Positions 35,601 to 45,233 of a stretch of 64,000 nt of DNA are shown in pieces. How positions within the stretch are numbered: the stretch's first letter is position 1; each line of letters begins with the position of its first letter. The notes beneath the pieces are model-generated. The model did not search any database. It saw nothing but the letters and a program-made list of their open reading frames with translations, and was not told the origin of the DNA. The stretch is from the NCBI GenBank assembly GCA_049840835.1, contig JASGJG010000019.1, positions 1 through 64,000 on the forward strand, in the 5' to 3' direction. This DNA is from JANLTX01 sp049840835 (GTDB lineage: Bacteria; Armatimonadota; Armatimonadia; Armatimonadales; Armatimonadaceae). A program made the translations under genes and the position numbers.

Positions 35601-35663
35601 CTGGTCCCCCGCACCATAACCGAATCCGTGTTGCGCCGTGGCTTCGCGCCTACCGAAGAGTAG
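32615..35663 (+). CDS. putA: Bifunctional proline dehydrogenase / delta-1-pyrroline-5-carboxylate dehydrogenase (one frameshift)
   Basis: About 1015 residues when joined. Proline is oxidised to P5C by the FAD domain (about 60-450: DLLGEAVTSEAEA, NVSVKLSSLY, VRLVKGAYWDYE, ATHN-like ASHNVRS, EYQVLFGMGEPI), then to glutamate by the aldehyde dehydrogenase domain (about 530-1010: APWNFPLAI, AFTGSKAVGL, IAELGGKNAI, FSVSGFAGQKCSACSR with catalytic Cys). The frame breaks at about 35276-35281 in GTCCCCGC; dropping one C restores PAFIDCAADGQLCQEEIFGP and the end EEIFGPVVAV ... FAPTEE. TTG start at 32615; GTG at 32651 is an alternative. A palindromic element is inserted in frame in the linker. No N-terminal ribbon-helix-helix, so not a self-regulating PutA. 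Confidence 0.93.
34019..34065. repeat. Palindromic element inside putA linker
   Basis: Arms CCCCTCTCCCA (34019-34029) and TGGGAGAGGGG (34055-34065). The flanks encode PSPSPNVSPASSLSGRGETEE, unlike either enzyme domain. Related to the TACCTCTCC elements but shorter. The frame stays open through it. Confidence 0.75.
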
Positions 35664-35669
35664 AAGAAC

Positions 35670-35784
35670 TACCTCTCCCCCCGGCTTCGCCGACCCCCTC
35701 CCCTGAAGAGGGAGGGGGTAACGAGAGAGGATTCCGGAAGCCCCTCGCCTTTAGGAGAGGGGTTGGAGAGAGGTGGGAGAGGTA
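35670..35784. repeat. Palindromic element, TACCTCTCC family, copy 1
   Basis: 115 bases from TACCTCTCC to GGAGAGGTA. Two inner stems: CCCCCTCCCCTGAAGAGGGAGGGGG and AGCCCCTCGCCTTTAGGAGAGGGG in shorter matching halves. It follows the putA stop by 6 bases and supplies the last 11 codons and stop of the cupin gene on the other strand. Confidence 0.85.
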
Positions 35785-36134
35785 ATCTGGACAAGCTCAC
35801 TGTCGAATCGGCGGTAGATCTCTTCTTGATGTGCCGGTTCGCGGTCCGCATGTAGCGCCTGAATCAGGGCGCTGATTTTCGGGGTCAGGATAATCAAATA
35901 CCGGGCCTCATCTGTGGCAGTGTAGGCATGGGCGACTCCGGCGGGTACAAAGACTGTGGTACCAGGGCCGACCGTTTCCGTGCGGTCGGAGTAGTAAAAA
36001 GTTAACTCACCCTCTAGTACATGCCACGCTTCATCGTCGGCGTGGTGGATATGGAGTGTAGCGGGGCCGCTACCACGCCACTCGTGAATCTCGAAAGACT
36101 GTCCTGCGGCGGAGAAGGGCACTGGCTGGCTCAT
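35751..36134 (-). CDS. Cupin-domain protein
   Basis: 127 residues from ATG at 36134 (MSQPVPFSAAGQSFEIHEWR); a longer frame to 36500 runs through A/T-rich sequence and is unlikely. The cupin core has HIHHADDEAWHVLEGELTFYY, then VGPGTTVFVPAGVAHAYTA, with His/Glu metal ligands in the usual places. The last residues (SPTSLQPLS) come from the palindromic element, so the native C-terminus may have been altered. Function unknown; small cupins are often sugar isomerases or dioxygenases. Confidence 0.82.
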   Translation of the reverse strand: MSQPVPFSAAGQSFEIHEWRGSGPATLHIHHADDEAWHVLEGELTFYYSDRTETVGPGTTVFVPAGVAHAYTATDEARYLIILTPKISALIQALHADREPAHQEEIYRRFDSELVQITSPTSLQPLS

Positions 36135-36650
36135 GAGGCATTCTATCGGACTATCTACAGAGAAGTAGACGGGAACTGGCGGTAAAATGTAGCATATTCC
36201 CTGATACGAAATGGACTCATCAGGACCCAAAAGCAATGGAGCGTGAGGGTAATATAGCTTGCACAACCCTGCCTTAGGTTGCCAGAGTCTTCGTCTCCGG
36301 AAGATAGAGTAAACCTTTTCTATAGAGGATTCTGTAATCTGTAGATGTAGCAAGAGAAAGCGCTTATTTAGATGATTTTTGTCTATTATTATCATGTGAT
36401 ATGTAAGTGCTATGTCTATTTTGTGTGAAATAGTGATGATATAGTTATGGGATAATTGTTTAGAGGTGTTGTGATTATATATAGTGGCGTGTGTAATCAT
36501 GGTGTTTTTAGTATGAGTGAAAAGGGAAGTAGAAGTAAAAGCGGCTAAGTTAGCTTGTCTGCGCCACTCTTGCTAACTTGTCGGAAAAATTTTGTGGCGT
36601 TTCGAAACTTTCGCGCGCGGGTAGTATCTAACACTGCACTGGTGTTTGAT
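36135..36650. other. A/T-rich intergenic region, no gene seen
   Basis: About 515 bases between divergent genes. Much richer in A and T (especially 36300-36540) than the rest of the window, with no convincing ORF, ribosome site or long hairpin. It must hold the promoters of the cupin gene and of the membrane/A2M operon. The A/T content alone hints at foreign or degraded sequence. Confidence 0.5.
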
Positions 36651-36663
36651 AAAGGAGTCTCCT

Positions 36664-37998
36664 ATGGAGCGCATGTTGCTGTTTGTGGTCCTTTTCTGTG
36701 GTGTTTTGTTAAGCGGCCTTACAATCTGGCTGCCCCCGCGCGTGCGACTGGCTCCTCCACCAAAGAATCTCTACCTCACTCTTGGGCTCGCATTACTGGC
36801 TGTAGGGCTGACTTTGCCCTCTGGCGGCTATTTCGCTATAGGCGGGCAGCTGGGACTGGGGTGCGCCTTGGGCGCCCTCACAAGTGCGATAGGCTGCTGG
36901 CTCTCTGCGGAGCAAACCGACCCCTGGAAACGGCGTATATCTGCCACCGCGCCCGTACTTATCGCGCTCTCTCTGGGGCTGCTATTCTTCCGCGCCTCAC
37001 TCTTTGATTTGCTGGGCGGTATCGCCCTTGGCTGGCTGGGTGTCGGTATGCTAATGAAGGCCGATGCCATTGCTCTGGCTCTGCCCTCAGTGCTGATAGC
37101 AGGTGTGGCGATTGCGGGGTATCGAGAAGCTCCTGCGGGCGAGATGGCCGCGATGCTATTGCTGACGGCAGGCGCCATGGCGTTTTCGTTCTTCACGCGC
37201 CTCTGGTCTGGCTGGCGCGGTCTGCTGGCCGCCGGGTTGCTACTGGCCTTAGAAGGTCGCTGGCTCTTCACCAAAGTTGCCCTCGGCGACGAGAAACTTT
37301 TCTGGGCAGCTCTGGTCGGTGGTGCGGCGGCGCTTCTGCTGAGCCGCCTGCCGAAGACCGGGGCACTGCCACTGCTTCTGATTTTAGGTGGGCATGTGGC
37401 AGGCTCTCAGTTCGGTAATGCCTACGGTGCCGCTGTTTTCTCTCTTACCGTACTGGCTGTATCCCTATGCCTGACGGAAGACCTGGAAATCCCCTCCCTC
37501 GGATTGTTGGCGGGGCTGATTGTCTATCGCTGGCTCCCCCTGCGCTGGCCCGAGCTACGCCTCGGTTTCGCCGACCACCACGCCCTGCCAGGTCTGATAG
37601 TAGGTGCGCTGGTGCCTGTCTTACCTCTCCCCCCAGCCCCCTCCCCTGAAGAGGGAGGGGGAGCTTCCGGAAGCCCCTCTCCTTTAGGAGAGGGGTTGGG
37701 GAGGGGTAGGAGAGGTATCTCTGAAATCCTACTTGGTGCCTCGGCAGTATTCGGCGCGATTACGCTACTCGGCGCACGGGCGGGTCTGCCTATGGGGATT
37801 GGTCTGGCGCTCGGGATGCTGCGTGAGAAAGCGTCTATCGGGCTGGCGCTGCTCGGGTTGTTTGCGCTGGTGCAGTTCACCGGGCATGTGCTGCCTGTTC
37901 TCGAAGCGGGGCGTGTGGTCCGCCTGGAAGTTCTTGTCGGTCTGGCTGTGCTGGGTGGGGCTGCGTGGTTCGTGCGGAGCCGGGAGCGTGGGGTATGA
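36664..37998 (+). CDS. Polytopic membrane protein with inserted palindromic element
   Basis: 444 residues from ATG at 36664 with AAAGGAG six bases upstream. About 12 hydrophobic helices, starting MERMLLFVVLFCGVLLSGLT, with VLIALSLGLLFFRASLFDLL, GGIALGWLGVGMLM and LVGLAVLGGAAWFVRS. Near residue 320-350 the helices are interrupted by PAPSPEEGGGASGSPSPLGEG, which is the translation of a palindromic repeat (37622-37717). The stop overlaps the alpha-2-macroglobulin start in ATGA. No family recognised; the coupling suggests joint work in the envelope. Confidence 0.75.
   Translation: MERMLLFVVLFCGVLLSGLTIWLPPRVRLAPPPKNLYLTLGLALLAVGLTLPSGGYFAIGGQLGLGCALGALTSAIGCWLSAEQTDPWKRRISATAPVLIALSLGLLFFRASLFDLLGGIALGWLGVGMLMKADAIALALPSVLIAGVAIAGYREAPAGEMAAMLLLTAGAMAFSFFTRLWSGWRGLLAAGLLLALEGRWLFTKVALGDEKLFWAALVGGAAALLLSRLPKTGALPLLLILGGHVAGSQFGNAYGAAVFSLTVLAVSLCLTEDLEIPSLGLLAGLIVYRWLPLRWPELRLGFADHHALPGLIVGALVPVLPLPPAPSPEEGGGASGSPSPLGEGLGRGRRGISEILLGASAVFGAITLLGARAGLPMGIGLALGMLREKASIGLALLGLFALVQFTGHVLPVLEAGRVVRLEVLVGLAVLGGAAWFVRSRERGV
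37622..37717. repeat. Palindromic element, TACCTCTCC family, copy 2 (inside a gene)
   Basis: 96 bases, TACCTCTCC to GGAGAGGTA, a multiple of three, so the frame of the membrane protein is kept. Inner stems CCCCCTCCCCT/AGGGAGGGGG and CCCCTCTCCT/AGGAGAGGGG. Confidence 0.88.
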
Positions 37999-40900
37999 AC
38001 CGCATTGCGCAGGTTGTCTCGTTAATCGCGCTGGCGGCACTGGCGGTCTTTCTGCTCTGGCGGCAGCCCGAACCGGACGTGTGGAGGGGATGGTGCGCCT
38101 GAAACGGGAGCATACCCCGCTGATAGAGGCGTCGGTCAGTATCTACTCTGCAGAAGAGGGTATGGACGAGTCTTTCTCGGTCGCCACGGACACGAAGGGC
38201 AAGTTCCTGATACGCAACGTGCCGATAGGGAAATACCGTATCTCGGCAAGCGGGACACATCATAGTGCCACAGATCAGCCGATAGAAGTCCGCGAGGCTC
38301 AGGCAAGTCACATAGATCTGGAGGCGATTCGCTCCCAGCCGGACTTGAATGTGGCAGAAGCGCGCCAGCCGGTGTTCACCACGCTGGAGAAACCGTTCTT
38401 GCCGGTGCAGGGATATGGCAAATCCGGTGACACGCTGAAGATAAAGCTCTGGCACACATCGCTCTCCAAGATGCTGGCACAGCCCGGTGCCAGTGAAGCC
38501 TTGCAGCGCATGACCTCTACCTATGAGGGCGCGCTCCCCGATTTCCCGCAGCAAGTAATGTGGTCCAAACCCGAGCAGATAGGCGAGGCGACGGTAAAAG
38601 TAGCTCAGCCGGATAGAGAGGGATTCTTTGTTCAGCGGCTGCGCCTGCCCATAGACAAGAAAGAGCACGGGCTGTATCTGGTGCAGGTGCAGCTTGGTGC
38701 TACCAAGCGAATCTGCTCTTGGGCGCTGGTGACCGATACAGCGCTGGTGCTGAAGTCCGCGCCGGATGGTAGTGGGCTGGCCTATGTGACCGACCTCACC
38801 AGTGGGAAGCCAGTCGCTGGGGCGAAAGTGGGGGCAGTGGCAACGGATGCCGATGGCCTGGCAGCAGTGCCTGCCGGAGCAGGGCAACGCCTGATTGCCG
38901 TTCGTGGCGAGGATGAGGCGTCGCTGACTATCGGCAATACCCGCACCGAGAACCGGGGCTCGCTGATCATGCATGCCTGGACCGATAGGACTATCTATCG
39001 GCCTGGCCATACCGTCTCCTGGAAAGCCGTGCTGCGGGAGCGGGAGAACGATGGGTTCCGGGTGGTATCCGGGCTGCCGACTGTTGTTACCGTGCAAGAT
39101 GCACGGGGTGGTGAGGTCAAGAAACAGACTATGACCACTAGCGCGGCGGGCACACTCTCGGGCAGCTTCGCTATCTCATCGGAGACAGAGACCGGTCAGT
39201 TTACCCTGAAGCTGGAGGCCGCCGGAGAGACCTACACCACCGATATCCTGGTGGCGGCGTATCGCAAGCCAGAGTTCGAGGCCAGTGCTACCCCCACGAA
39301 GCCTGCCTATCTGCACGGAGAGACCGCCGAGTTCACGATCACCTCAAAGTACTACTTTGGCTCACCTGTAGCAGGGGCGAAAGTGACCTGGCAGGTGTAC
39401 CGCGAAGGCGACTGGTCAGCGAGCCTCTTTGAGCCAGGGCTTGCCGCAGACATGGACGAGGAAGAGATCGAATCGCTCCGTGGTGACTACTATGGCGAGA
39501 AGGTTGCCGGTGGCAAGGGAGTTCTGGATAAAAACGGGCGCCTGGTAGTGACTCTGCCCGTGAACGCCAAAGAGGGGGCTCCATCCGTGGAGCAATTCAC
39601 GCTCTCGGCGACCATTACGGACTCCAGCGAGCGCACTACTGATGTGGAGGCCACTGTGCGTGTAGCAGCAGGCGACCTGGTTCTCTCCGTAGAACCCGAA
39701 GGCTACGTGGCCGTGCCTGGCAAGGAGACTCGCATTATGGTGCGAGCTACCGACCTGGCCGGTAAGTTAAAAGAAGGCGTGAGCGTATCGCTTCAGCCCG
39801 CTCTCTCTAAGTGGGATGCCAAAGAGGAGAAGCTGGTAGAGACTCCGCTCGGCGCGCCGCTGACTGGCAAGACCGGGCCAGATGGTCAGGCAGCGCTATC
39901 GTTCACCCCCACACGCTCCGGTGAGGTGCGCCTGCATGCCACAGCGCAAAACGTGGAAGGTACCGGCAGCCTGTATGTATTGAGCGATGACGAATCGAGC
40001 TGGGAAGGGAGCCGCAGCTCGCTGACAATCCTGACCGATAAACGCCAGTATCGCCCCGGCGATACGGCCAACATCCTGGTCAGCGCCACCCGCCCCGGTG
40101 CGAACGTGTTAGTTACCGTAGAGGGCGATGCGCTCTATGAGAAACGCCTGCTTCGCCTGACCGGGCGCGCTACCCGACTTACTCTGCCGATTCGCCCGGA
40201 GTGGGGACCGAATGTGACCCTGGCTGCCTGCTCGGTGCGCGAGAAATCGCTCTCCCAGAGTCAGGTGCCACTCCGAGTCTCCATGCCGCAGAAGGAGCTA
40301 CAGGTCGCTATCACCCCGGAGCTGCCCAACTATGGACCGGGGCAGAAAGCGCGCTTTACTATTCAACTGACCGACGGCAACGGGAAACCTGCGCCCGGTG
40401 AGTTCAGCTTCTCACTAGTAGATGAAGCCATCTATGCGCTGAAGCCGGACGATTCTAAAGACCTGCGCAAAGCGTTCTACCCGCACCGTTCCAATTCCAT
40501 TGAGACTCGCGCCAGCTTCGAGGTGACCTATCTCTCGGGTGAGAGCAAGTCTGACAATGCCGTGGCCCCGCGCCGTAAGTTCTTAGACACAGCGCTCTGG
40601 CTACCCTCGGTAACCACAGACGCCAGTGGAAAAGCGACCGTGGAAGCGCCACTGCCGGACAATCTCACGGCATGGCGAGCCACAGTCCGCGCTGTAACAG
40701 CGAGTACGGCGGTGGGCTACGGTACCGCGAAGATTACCACCACCAAACCGTTCTTTGTGCGGCTGGAGCTGCCCCGGTTCCTGGTACAGGGTGATACCGC
40801 CCGCGCCCTGGCTCTGGTGCACAATGAAACCGGCCAGCCACAGAACGCTGCTGTGACCTTCAATGGGCAAGACCAGAATATTAGCGTCGCCAGTGGTAGC

Positions 40901-42538
40901 GTCGGGAAGATCGCGTTTCCATTAACAGCGGGCGGTCCACTCCGACTGACGGCTAAGGCAGGCAGCTTCACCGATGGCGTGGAGCAGACCCTGGCCGTTC
41001 GACCGTTCGGGCGAGAGCGAACCACCAATAAATCCGGCATCGCGCTGAATGGTGGCGCGGCAGCAGTGACTCTGGAAACCGACTCCCGCGCTATACCTGA
41101 GTCACTGGGACTGGATATCAATGTGGCGCCCGGTCTCGCGGCGTCGTTCGATAGCGCTGTGGGGTATCTCTCAGACTATCCTTATGGCTGTGTGGAGCAG
41201 ACCACCAGCCGGTTCCTGCCCGCCATGCTTCTGGGCAAGGCGGATGAGAAGCGGATTCGAGATGGCCTGACTCGTCTGCGCAAGCTCCAGCACTCCAGCG
41301 GCGCTTGGGGCTGGTGGGAGAACGGCGAGGATGACCCCTGGATGACCGGGTACGCGCTATTAGCACTCACCGAGGCATCGCACCATGGCTGGAGCAACCT
41401 CACGAAAGAGCCCGGTTTAAGAGGAGTCGCTGCGGCTCGCAAGATACTGCAGACACCTCTGAAGCCCGACAGCCGGGATAGCCGGAGCGAGCGCACAGGC
41501 CGTGCCCTGATGGCTCTCGCCCTGGCCCGTACGGGTGAGGGCGGCAGTGTTGTGAGCGCTCTGCGCCAGCTAGACATCGCGAAGGCCAGCGATACCGAAC
41601 TGGCGCTCTGGACCCTGGCTGCTGTGGCCGCACAGAAGAACCCCGGTGATGTCTGGCCGGAGCTACAGCGCCGCGCCGTGATCAGTGGAGCGTTGCTCTC
41701 CTGGCGCGGTAAAGACAACGAGTGGGATAGCTCGGACCGCATGGCGACTGCGCTCGGTCTGCGGGCGCTGCTCGCCATGAACCCTACGGACCCGCGCGCC
41801 GAGCGTGCCCTCCGTTGGCTCCTGACCAGTCGCACCGGAGATGGTTTTGGCTCCACCCGTGATACCGCGTTCGTGCTGCTCGCCTTCCATGACTGGCTTG
41901 CGGCCCGACCAGACCTTACCAGCAATGGCGTGCCCATAGCGACTGTAAACGGTAAGTCAGTGCCGCTATCGCCCCTACCCGCTGGTGGCTTCCGCGCTCA
42001 TATACCAGCAAGCAGCCTCAAGGTAGGGCATAACGAAGTCACTCTGAAGCAGGCCACGTTCTGGAACCTCCAGCTAACACAGGCGATCGGTAAGGACCCC
42101 ATGAAAGGCGAGATCACCCCAGAGGTCCCCGAGGGCGTGATTATCGACCGGGACTACCTGCCCGAAAACGATGAACGGGTACGCACATCATTCAAGCAGG
42201 GGGACAACGTGCGGGTGCGCCTGACTATGACCGTCCCGAAAGAACTGGAATACGTGGCGATTGAAGACGCGTTCCCGGCAGGCTTCGAGCCCACGGAGCG
42301 CGGCACTGCGGAAACGGAGACAGACGGCTGGAACTTCTGGTACGACTATGTAGACGTGCGGGACGATAGAATCGCACTCTTCGTCAGGCGCATGAAACCC
42401 GGCAGGCATGTCTTTACCTATCGCTTGCGCGCCCAGACTCCAGGGCACTACGGCGTCCTCCCCGCCACTCTCGCTCCCATGTACGTGGAAGACTTCGTCT
42501 CGGCCTCGCGCGGGGCCACCGTGGAGGTGACGGAGTGA
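37995..42538 (+). CDS. Bacterial alpha-2-macroglobulin family protein (frameshift near the start)
   Basis: About 1515 residues if joined. ATG at 37995 overlaps the previous stop and gives a membrane anchor (MNRIAQVVSLIALAALAVFL). A base appears to be missing near 38079-38083, after which the main frame runs VEGMVRLKREHTPLIEASVS to the end. MG-type domains are shown by RTIYRPGHTVSWKAVLRE and DKRQYRPGDTANILVSA. The thioester motif GCVEQ (41186-41200, in YPYGCVEQTTSRFLPAML) is intact, as in the protease-trapping forms. Such proteins sit in the periplasm, entrap attacking proteases and are usually paired with a peptidoglycan synthase; here a VanW-type gene follows. Confidence 0.92.
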
Positions 42539-43389
42539 TACCTCTCCCCCACCCCTCTCCTAAAGGAGAGGGGCTTTCAGAAAAAGCCTCCCAGGTCCCA
42601 AGTTCCCCTTTCCCTTCAGGGGAGGGGGTTAGGGGGAGAGGTAAAACCATCGCCTCCTTCATCGCCCTTCTCGCTATCGGTGGGTTCATCTACCTCAACC
42701 TGCGCCCCGCTCCGACACCCTCCAGTGGCGCACTGCTCGGCACCTACGCCACCAGTCTGGCGGAGCGGACTCAGGGGCAGCGGCACAATGCGATTCGTGC
42801 AGCGGCACAACTGGATGATGTGGTCATACCGCCGGGAGGCACGTTCTCCTACAACCGGCGTGTGCGGGCCTGGGCTACCGAGCCGGGGTACTGGAAAGCG
42901 CCCGTATCTTATGCGGGTGCCATGACTTTAGCTGTCGGTGGAGGAGTCTGCCAGACTTCCACCACGCTCTACAATGCCGCGCTTCTGGCGGGGCTGGAGA
43001 TAGTCGAGCGCCATCCGCACACCGTGCTGCCGCGCTACGTGCCGCCAGGGCGTGATGCCGCTGTAGCGTATCCGGGAATCGACCTGCGGCTCAAGAACCC
43101 GTATTCGTTTCCTGTGCGTGTAAGAGCGCGTCGGGAAGGGGAGAGCCTCACCGTGCGTATCATCGGGGCGCGGGCCACCGATCAGGAAGTCGCGATTCGA
43201 ACCCAGCTGCTTTCGGTGGCCATGCCAGAGCGCAGAGTGGGAAGCGGGCTGACATTTCGGCGCACACGGCCTGCGCCGGGCTGCCGGGTGGTCTCCTGGC
43301 GCGTGGTTACCGAGGGTGGGAAAGAGGTTCGTCGAGAGCACCTGGCCGATGATACCTATGTTCCGTTAGACCAGCACATATCTTTGTAG
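42535..43389 (+). CDS. VanW-family protein
   Basis: 284 residues from a GTG that overlaps the alpha-2-macroglobulin stop. Residues 3-35 (PLPHPSPKGEGLSEK and SPFPSGEGVRGRGK) are the translation of a palindromic element, directly before the membrane anchor IASFIALLAIGGFIYLNL. The VanW core is clear: IPPGGTFSYNRRVRAWATEP, GGGVCQTSTTLYNAALLAGL, RHPHTVLPRYVPPGRDAAVA, LRLKNPYSFPVRV. VanW proteins occur near cell-wall genes but their chemistry is not settled. Cotranscribed with the two genes before it. Confidence 0.92.
   Translation: MIPLPHPSPKGEGLSEKASQVPSSPFPSGEGVRGRGKTIASFIALLAIGGFIYLNLRPAPTPSSGALLGTYATSLAERTQGQRHNAIRAAAQLDDVVIPPGGTFSYNRRVRAWATEPGYWKAPVSYAGAMTLAVGGGVCQTSTTLYNAALLAGLEIVERHPHTVLPRYVPPGRDAAVAYPGIDLRLKNPYSFPVRVRARREGESLTVRIIGARATDQEVAIRTQLLSVAMPERRVGSGLTFRRTRPAPGCRVVSWRVVTEGGKEVRREHLADDTYVPLDQHISL
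42539..42643. repeat. Palindromic element, TACCTCTCC family, copy 3 (inside a gene start)
   Basis: 105 bases, TACCTCTCC to GGAGAGGTA, again a multiple of three. Inner stems CCCCTCTCCT/AGGAGAGGGG and CCCCTTTCCCTTCAGGGGAGGGGG. It begins right after the GTGATA start/stop overlap. Confidence 0.88.
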
Positions 43390-43429
43390 ACAGGTCCATA
43401 ATGGCGGGTTAATGTAGTACAATGTCTCT

Positions 43430-44713
43430 ATGAAACTTCCCGCCTTCCTCTCTGCAACGCTGGTGGCTTCTGCCGCCTTCGCGCAAGCTCCTGCCACGCT
43501 CCAACTGAATACTACCGGCGCACGTGATCTGCGTGTCGGCTACTATCCGGTTCCTATTGAACTCAGTGCGGAAAAGCCCGCCGGAGTGAAGAAGGAACCC
43601 AAGTATGCCAGCACTCCCAAGTACGGTGTCATTCATGTCGGCAATGGTCCTAAGAGCACCATCGTTATCGCACTGGATGAACCCAGTCCTGCTGAGGCTC
43701 GTATCTATGTGGATGCCAATGCGAATGGCGATCTGACCGACGATGGCGATGGTTCCTGGGCGAAGAAGCGCCTGGAAGGGGAGCGCCCCATGCTGGGCCT
43801 GCAACCCATGCAAGTCCGCGCTTCCTGGGGCGATGCGAAAAAAGAAACCAGCACGGGCGCCTATGGGCTAGCGTTCTATCGATTCCCATCGCAGCCGTAC
43901 CTGCTTATGTACCGCGAAGCCACTCGTAGTGGCATGGTCAAGATCGATGGCGCAGACTATAAAGCGACCCTACTTGAGAACGATGCCAATGGGCTCTTCA
44001 AGAAGTACATGGATACCAAGGGCGTACCCACAGATGCTGCGGGTACACCACTGCCCAAGGGGAAGGGGACTAACCCCGTCTGGCTCGTACTGCAGCAGGG
44101 TGAGGGCAAGCCGGTTCAGGTAGATACCCGCGCACCGTTCGTGCTGAATGGCAAGAATTACGAAGCCAATGTCTCTCAGGATGGCAAGACCCTGAGCGTC
44201 AAGGCAACTACCAAGGCTGCCTACGCGCCGCCCCCGCCGCCGGAGCGCAAGCCGCTGCTGGCCGCCGGTACCATGGCACCGGACTTCACCTGCTATACGC
44301 TGGATGGCAAGCCGGTCAAACTCTCCGACTTCAAGGGCAAGACAGTCGTGATGGACTTCTGGGCTACCTGGTGCGGCCCGTGCATGGTGACCATGCCCCA
44401 TGTGGAGAAGGTCTGGGAGAAGGTCAAAGGACGCGATGATGTTGTTGTAATCGGCGTCTGCGTGTGGGATGAGAAGGATGCCTACGAGAAGTGGGTGCCT
44501 AAGAACAATGAGAAATTCACGTTCCCGCTCCTGTTCGATCCGGCGGGCCGTGGTGCGGAGAGCATTGCCGGTAAGCTCTTCAATGTGAGCGGAATCCCCA
44601 CCACCTATGTCATCGACAAGGACGGCAAGATTGCAACCAGCCTGGTCGGTTCGAAGGATATCCCTGAGAAGCTGGGTGGCGAGCTGAAAAAATTGGGTAT
44701 TGAGGCAGAGTAG
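43430..44713 (+). CDS. Secreted TlpA-like thiol-disulfide oxidoreductase
   Basis: 427 residues. Signal peptide MKLPAFLSATLVASAAFAQ. The first 260 residues form a beta-rich domain with RIYVDANANGDLTDDGDGSW, a calcium-binding-like loop. From about 285 comes a thioredoxin-fold AhpC/TSA-Redoxin domain: GTMAPDFTCYTLDGKPVKL, MDFWATWCGPCMVTMPH with the WCGPC site, and VSGIPTTYVIDKDGKI with cis-Pro. It would reduce or resolve disulfides in the periplasm, with electrons probably from the DsbD pair just downstream. Confidence 0.92.
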   Translation: MKLPAFLSATLVASAAFAQAPATLQLNTTGARDLRVGYYPVPIELSAEKPAGVKKEPKYASTPKYGVIHVGNGPKSTIVIALDEPSPAEARIYVDANANGDLTDDGDGSWAKKRLEGERPMLGLQPMQVRASWGDAKKETSTGAYGLAFYRFPSQPYLLMYREATRSGMVKIDGADYKATLLENDANGLFKKYMDTKGVPTDAAGTPLPKGKGTNPVWLVLQQGEGKPVQVDTRAPFVLNGKNYEANVSQDGKTLSVKATTKAAYAPPPPPERKPLLAAGTMAPDFTCYTLDGKPVKLSDFKGKTVVMDFWATWCGPCMVTMPHVEKVWEKVKGRDDVVVIGVCVWDEKDAYEKWVPKNNEKFTFPLLFDPAGRGAESIAGKLFNVSGIPTTYVIDKDGKIATSLVGSKDIPEKLGGELKKLGIEAE

Positions 44714-44767
44714 CGAGAACTTTTCTCCGGCTACAGGCGTAATACCTGATTAGGAACCATAGAACCA

Positions 44768-45232
44768 ATGAAAACTGCTCTGGGCGCTCTCGCCCTTATC
44801 TTGATGGCTGCTCCAGCGATGGCTCAGCGCCAGAAGGACCTCTGCATGGGCGAGGTCACCGCCAAGCTGGCGCCTGCCAAGGTGTCGCCGGGTGGTAAGT
44901 CTGTGCTGACCTTCACGATTCCGATGAAGGCGGGCTACCACATCTACGATGCCAAGGTCGGTAACGATGTTGGCCTGCCGACGGTGTTCACTCCGCAGGC
45001 AGCCAGCGGCATCAAGTACGGCGCTCCTATCTTCCCTAAGCCGAAGATGTACGAAGGCTCTCGTATTCATGAAGGCGTGGTGGTAATCAAGGTGCCAGTA
45101 ATGGTAGCGAAGGGCGCCAAGGGCATGGTCAATGTGGGTGGAGACCTGAAGGTACAGGCATGTAATGCCACCGGTTGTCTGCCTCCGTTCTCCTTGAAGT
45201 TGGCCGCGCCTCTGATTATCGGGGGCAAATAA
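44768..45232 (+). CDS. Stand-alone DsbD N-terminal (alpha) domain protein
   Basis: 154 residues. Signal peptide MKTALGALALILMAAPAMAQ. The mature part has VSPGGKSVLTFTIPMKAGYH, then VKVPV-like VIKVPVMVAKGAKGMV and VQACNATGCLPPFSLKL with the Cys pair (C-x5-C) that in DsbD passes electrons to periplasmic partners. In E. coli this domain is fused to the membrane part; here the membrane gene begins one base after this stop. Confidence 0.85.
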   Translation: MKTALGALALILMAAPAMAQRQKDLCMGEVTAKLAPAKVSPGGKSVLTFTIPMKAGYHIYDAKVGNDVGLPTVFTPQAASGIKYGAPIFPKPKMYEGSRIHEGVVVIKVPVMVAKGAKGMVNVGGDLKVQACNATGCLPPFSLKLAAPLIIGGK

Positions 45233-45233
45233 C

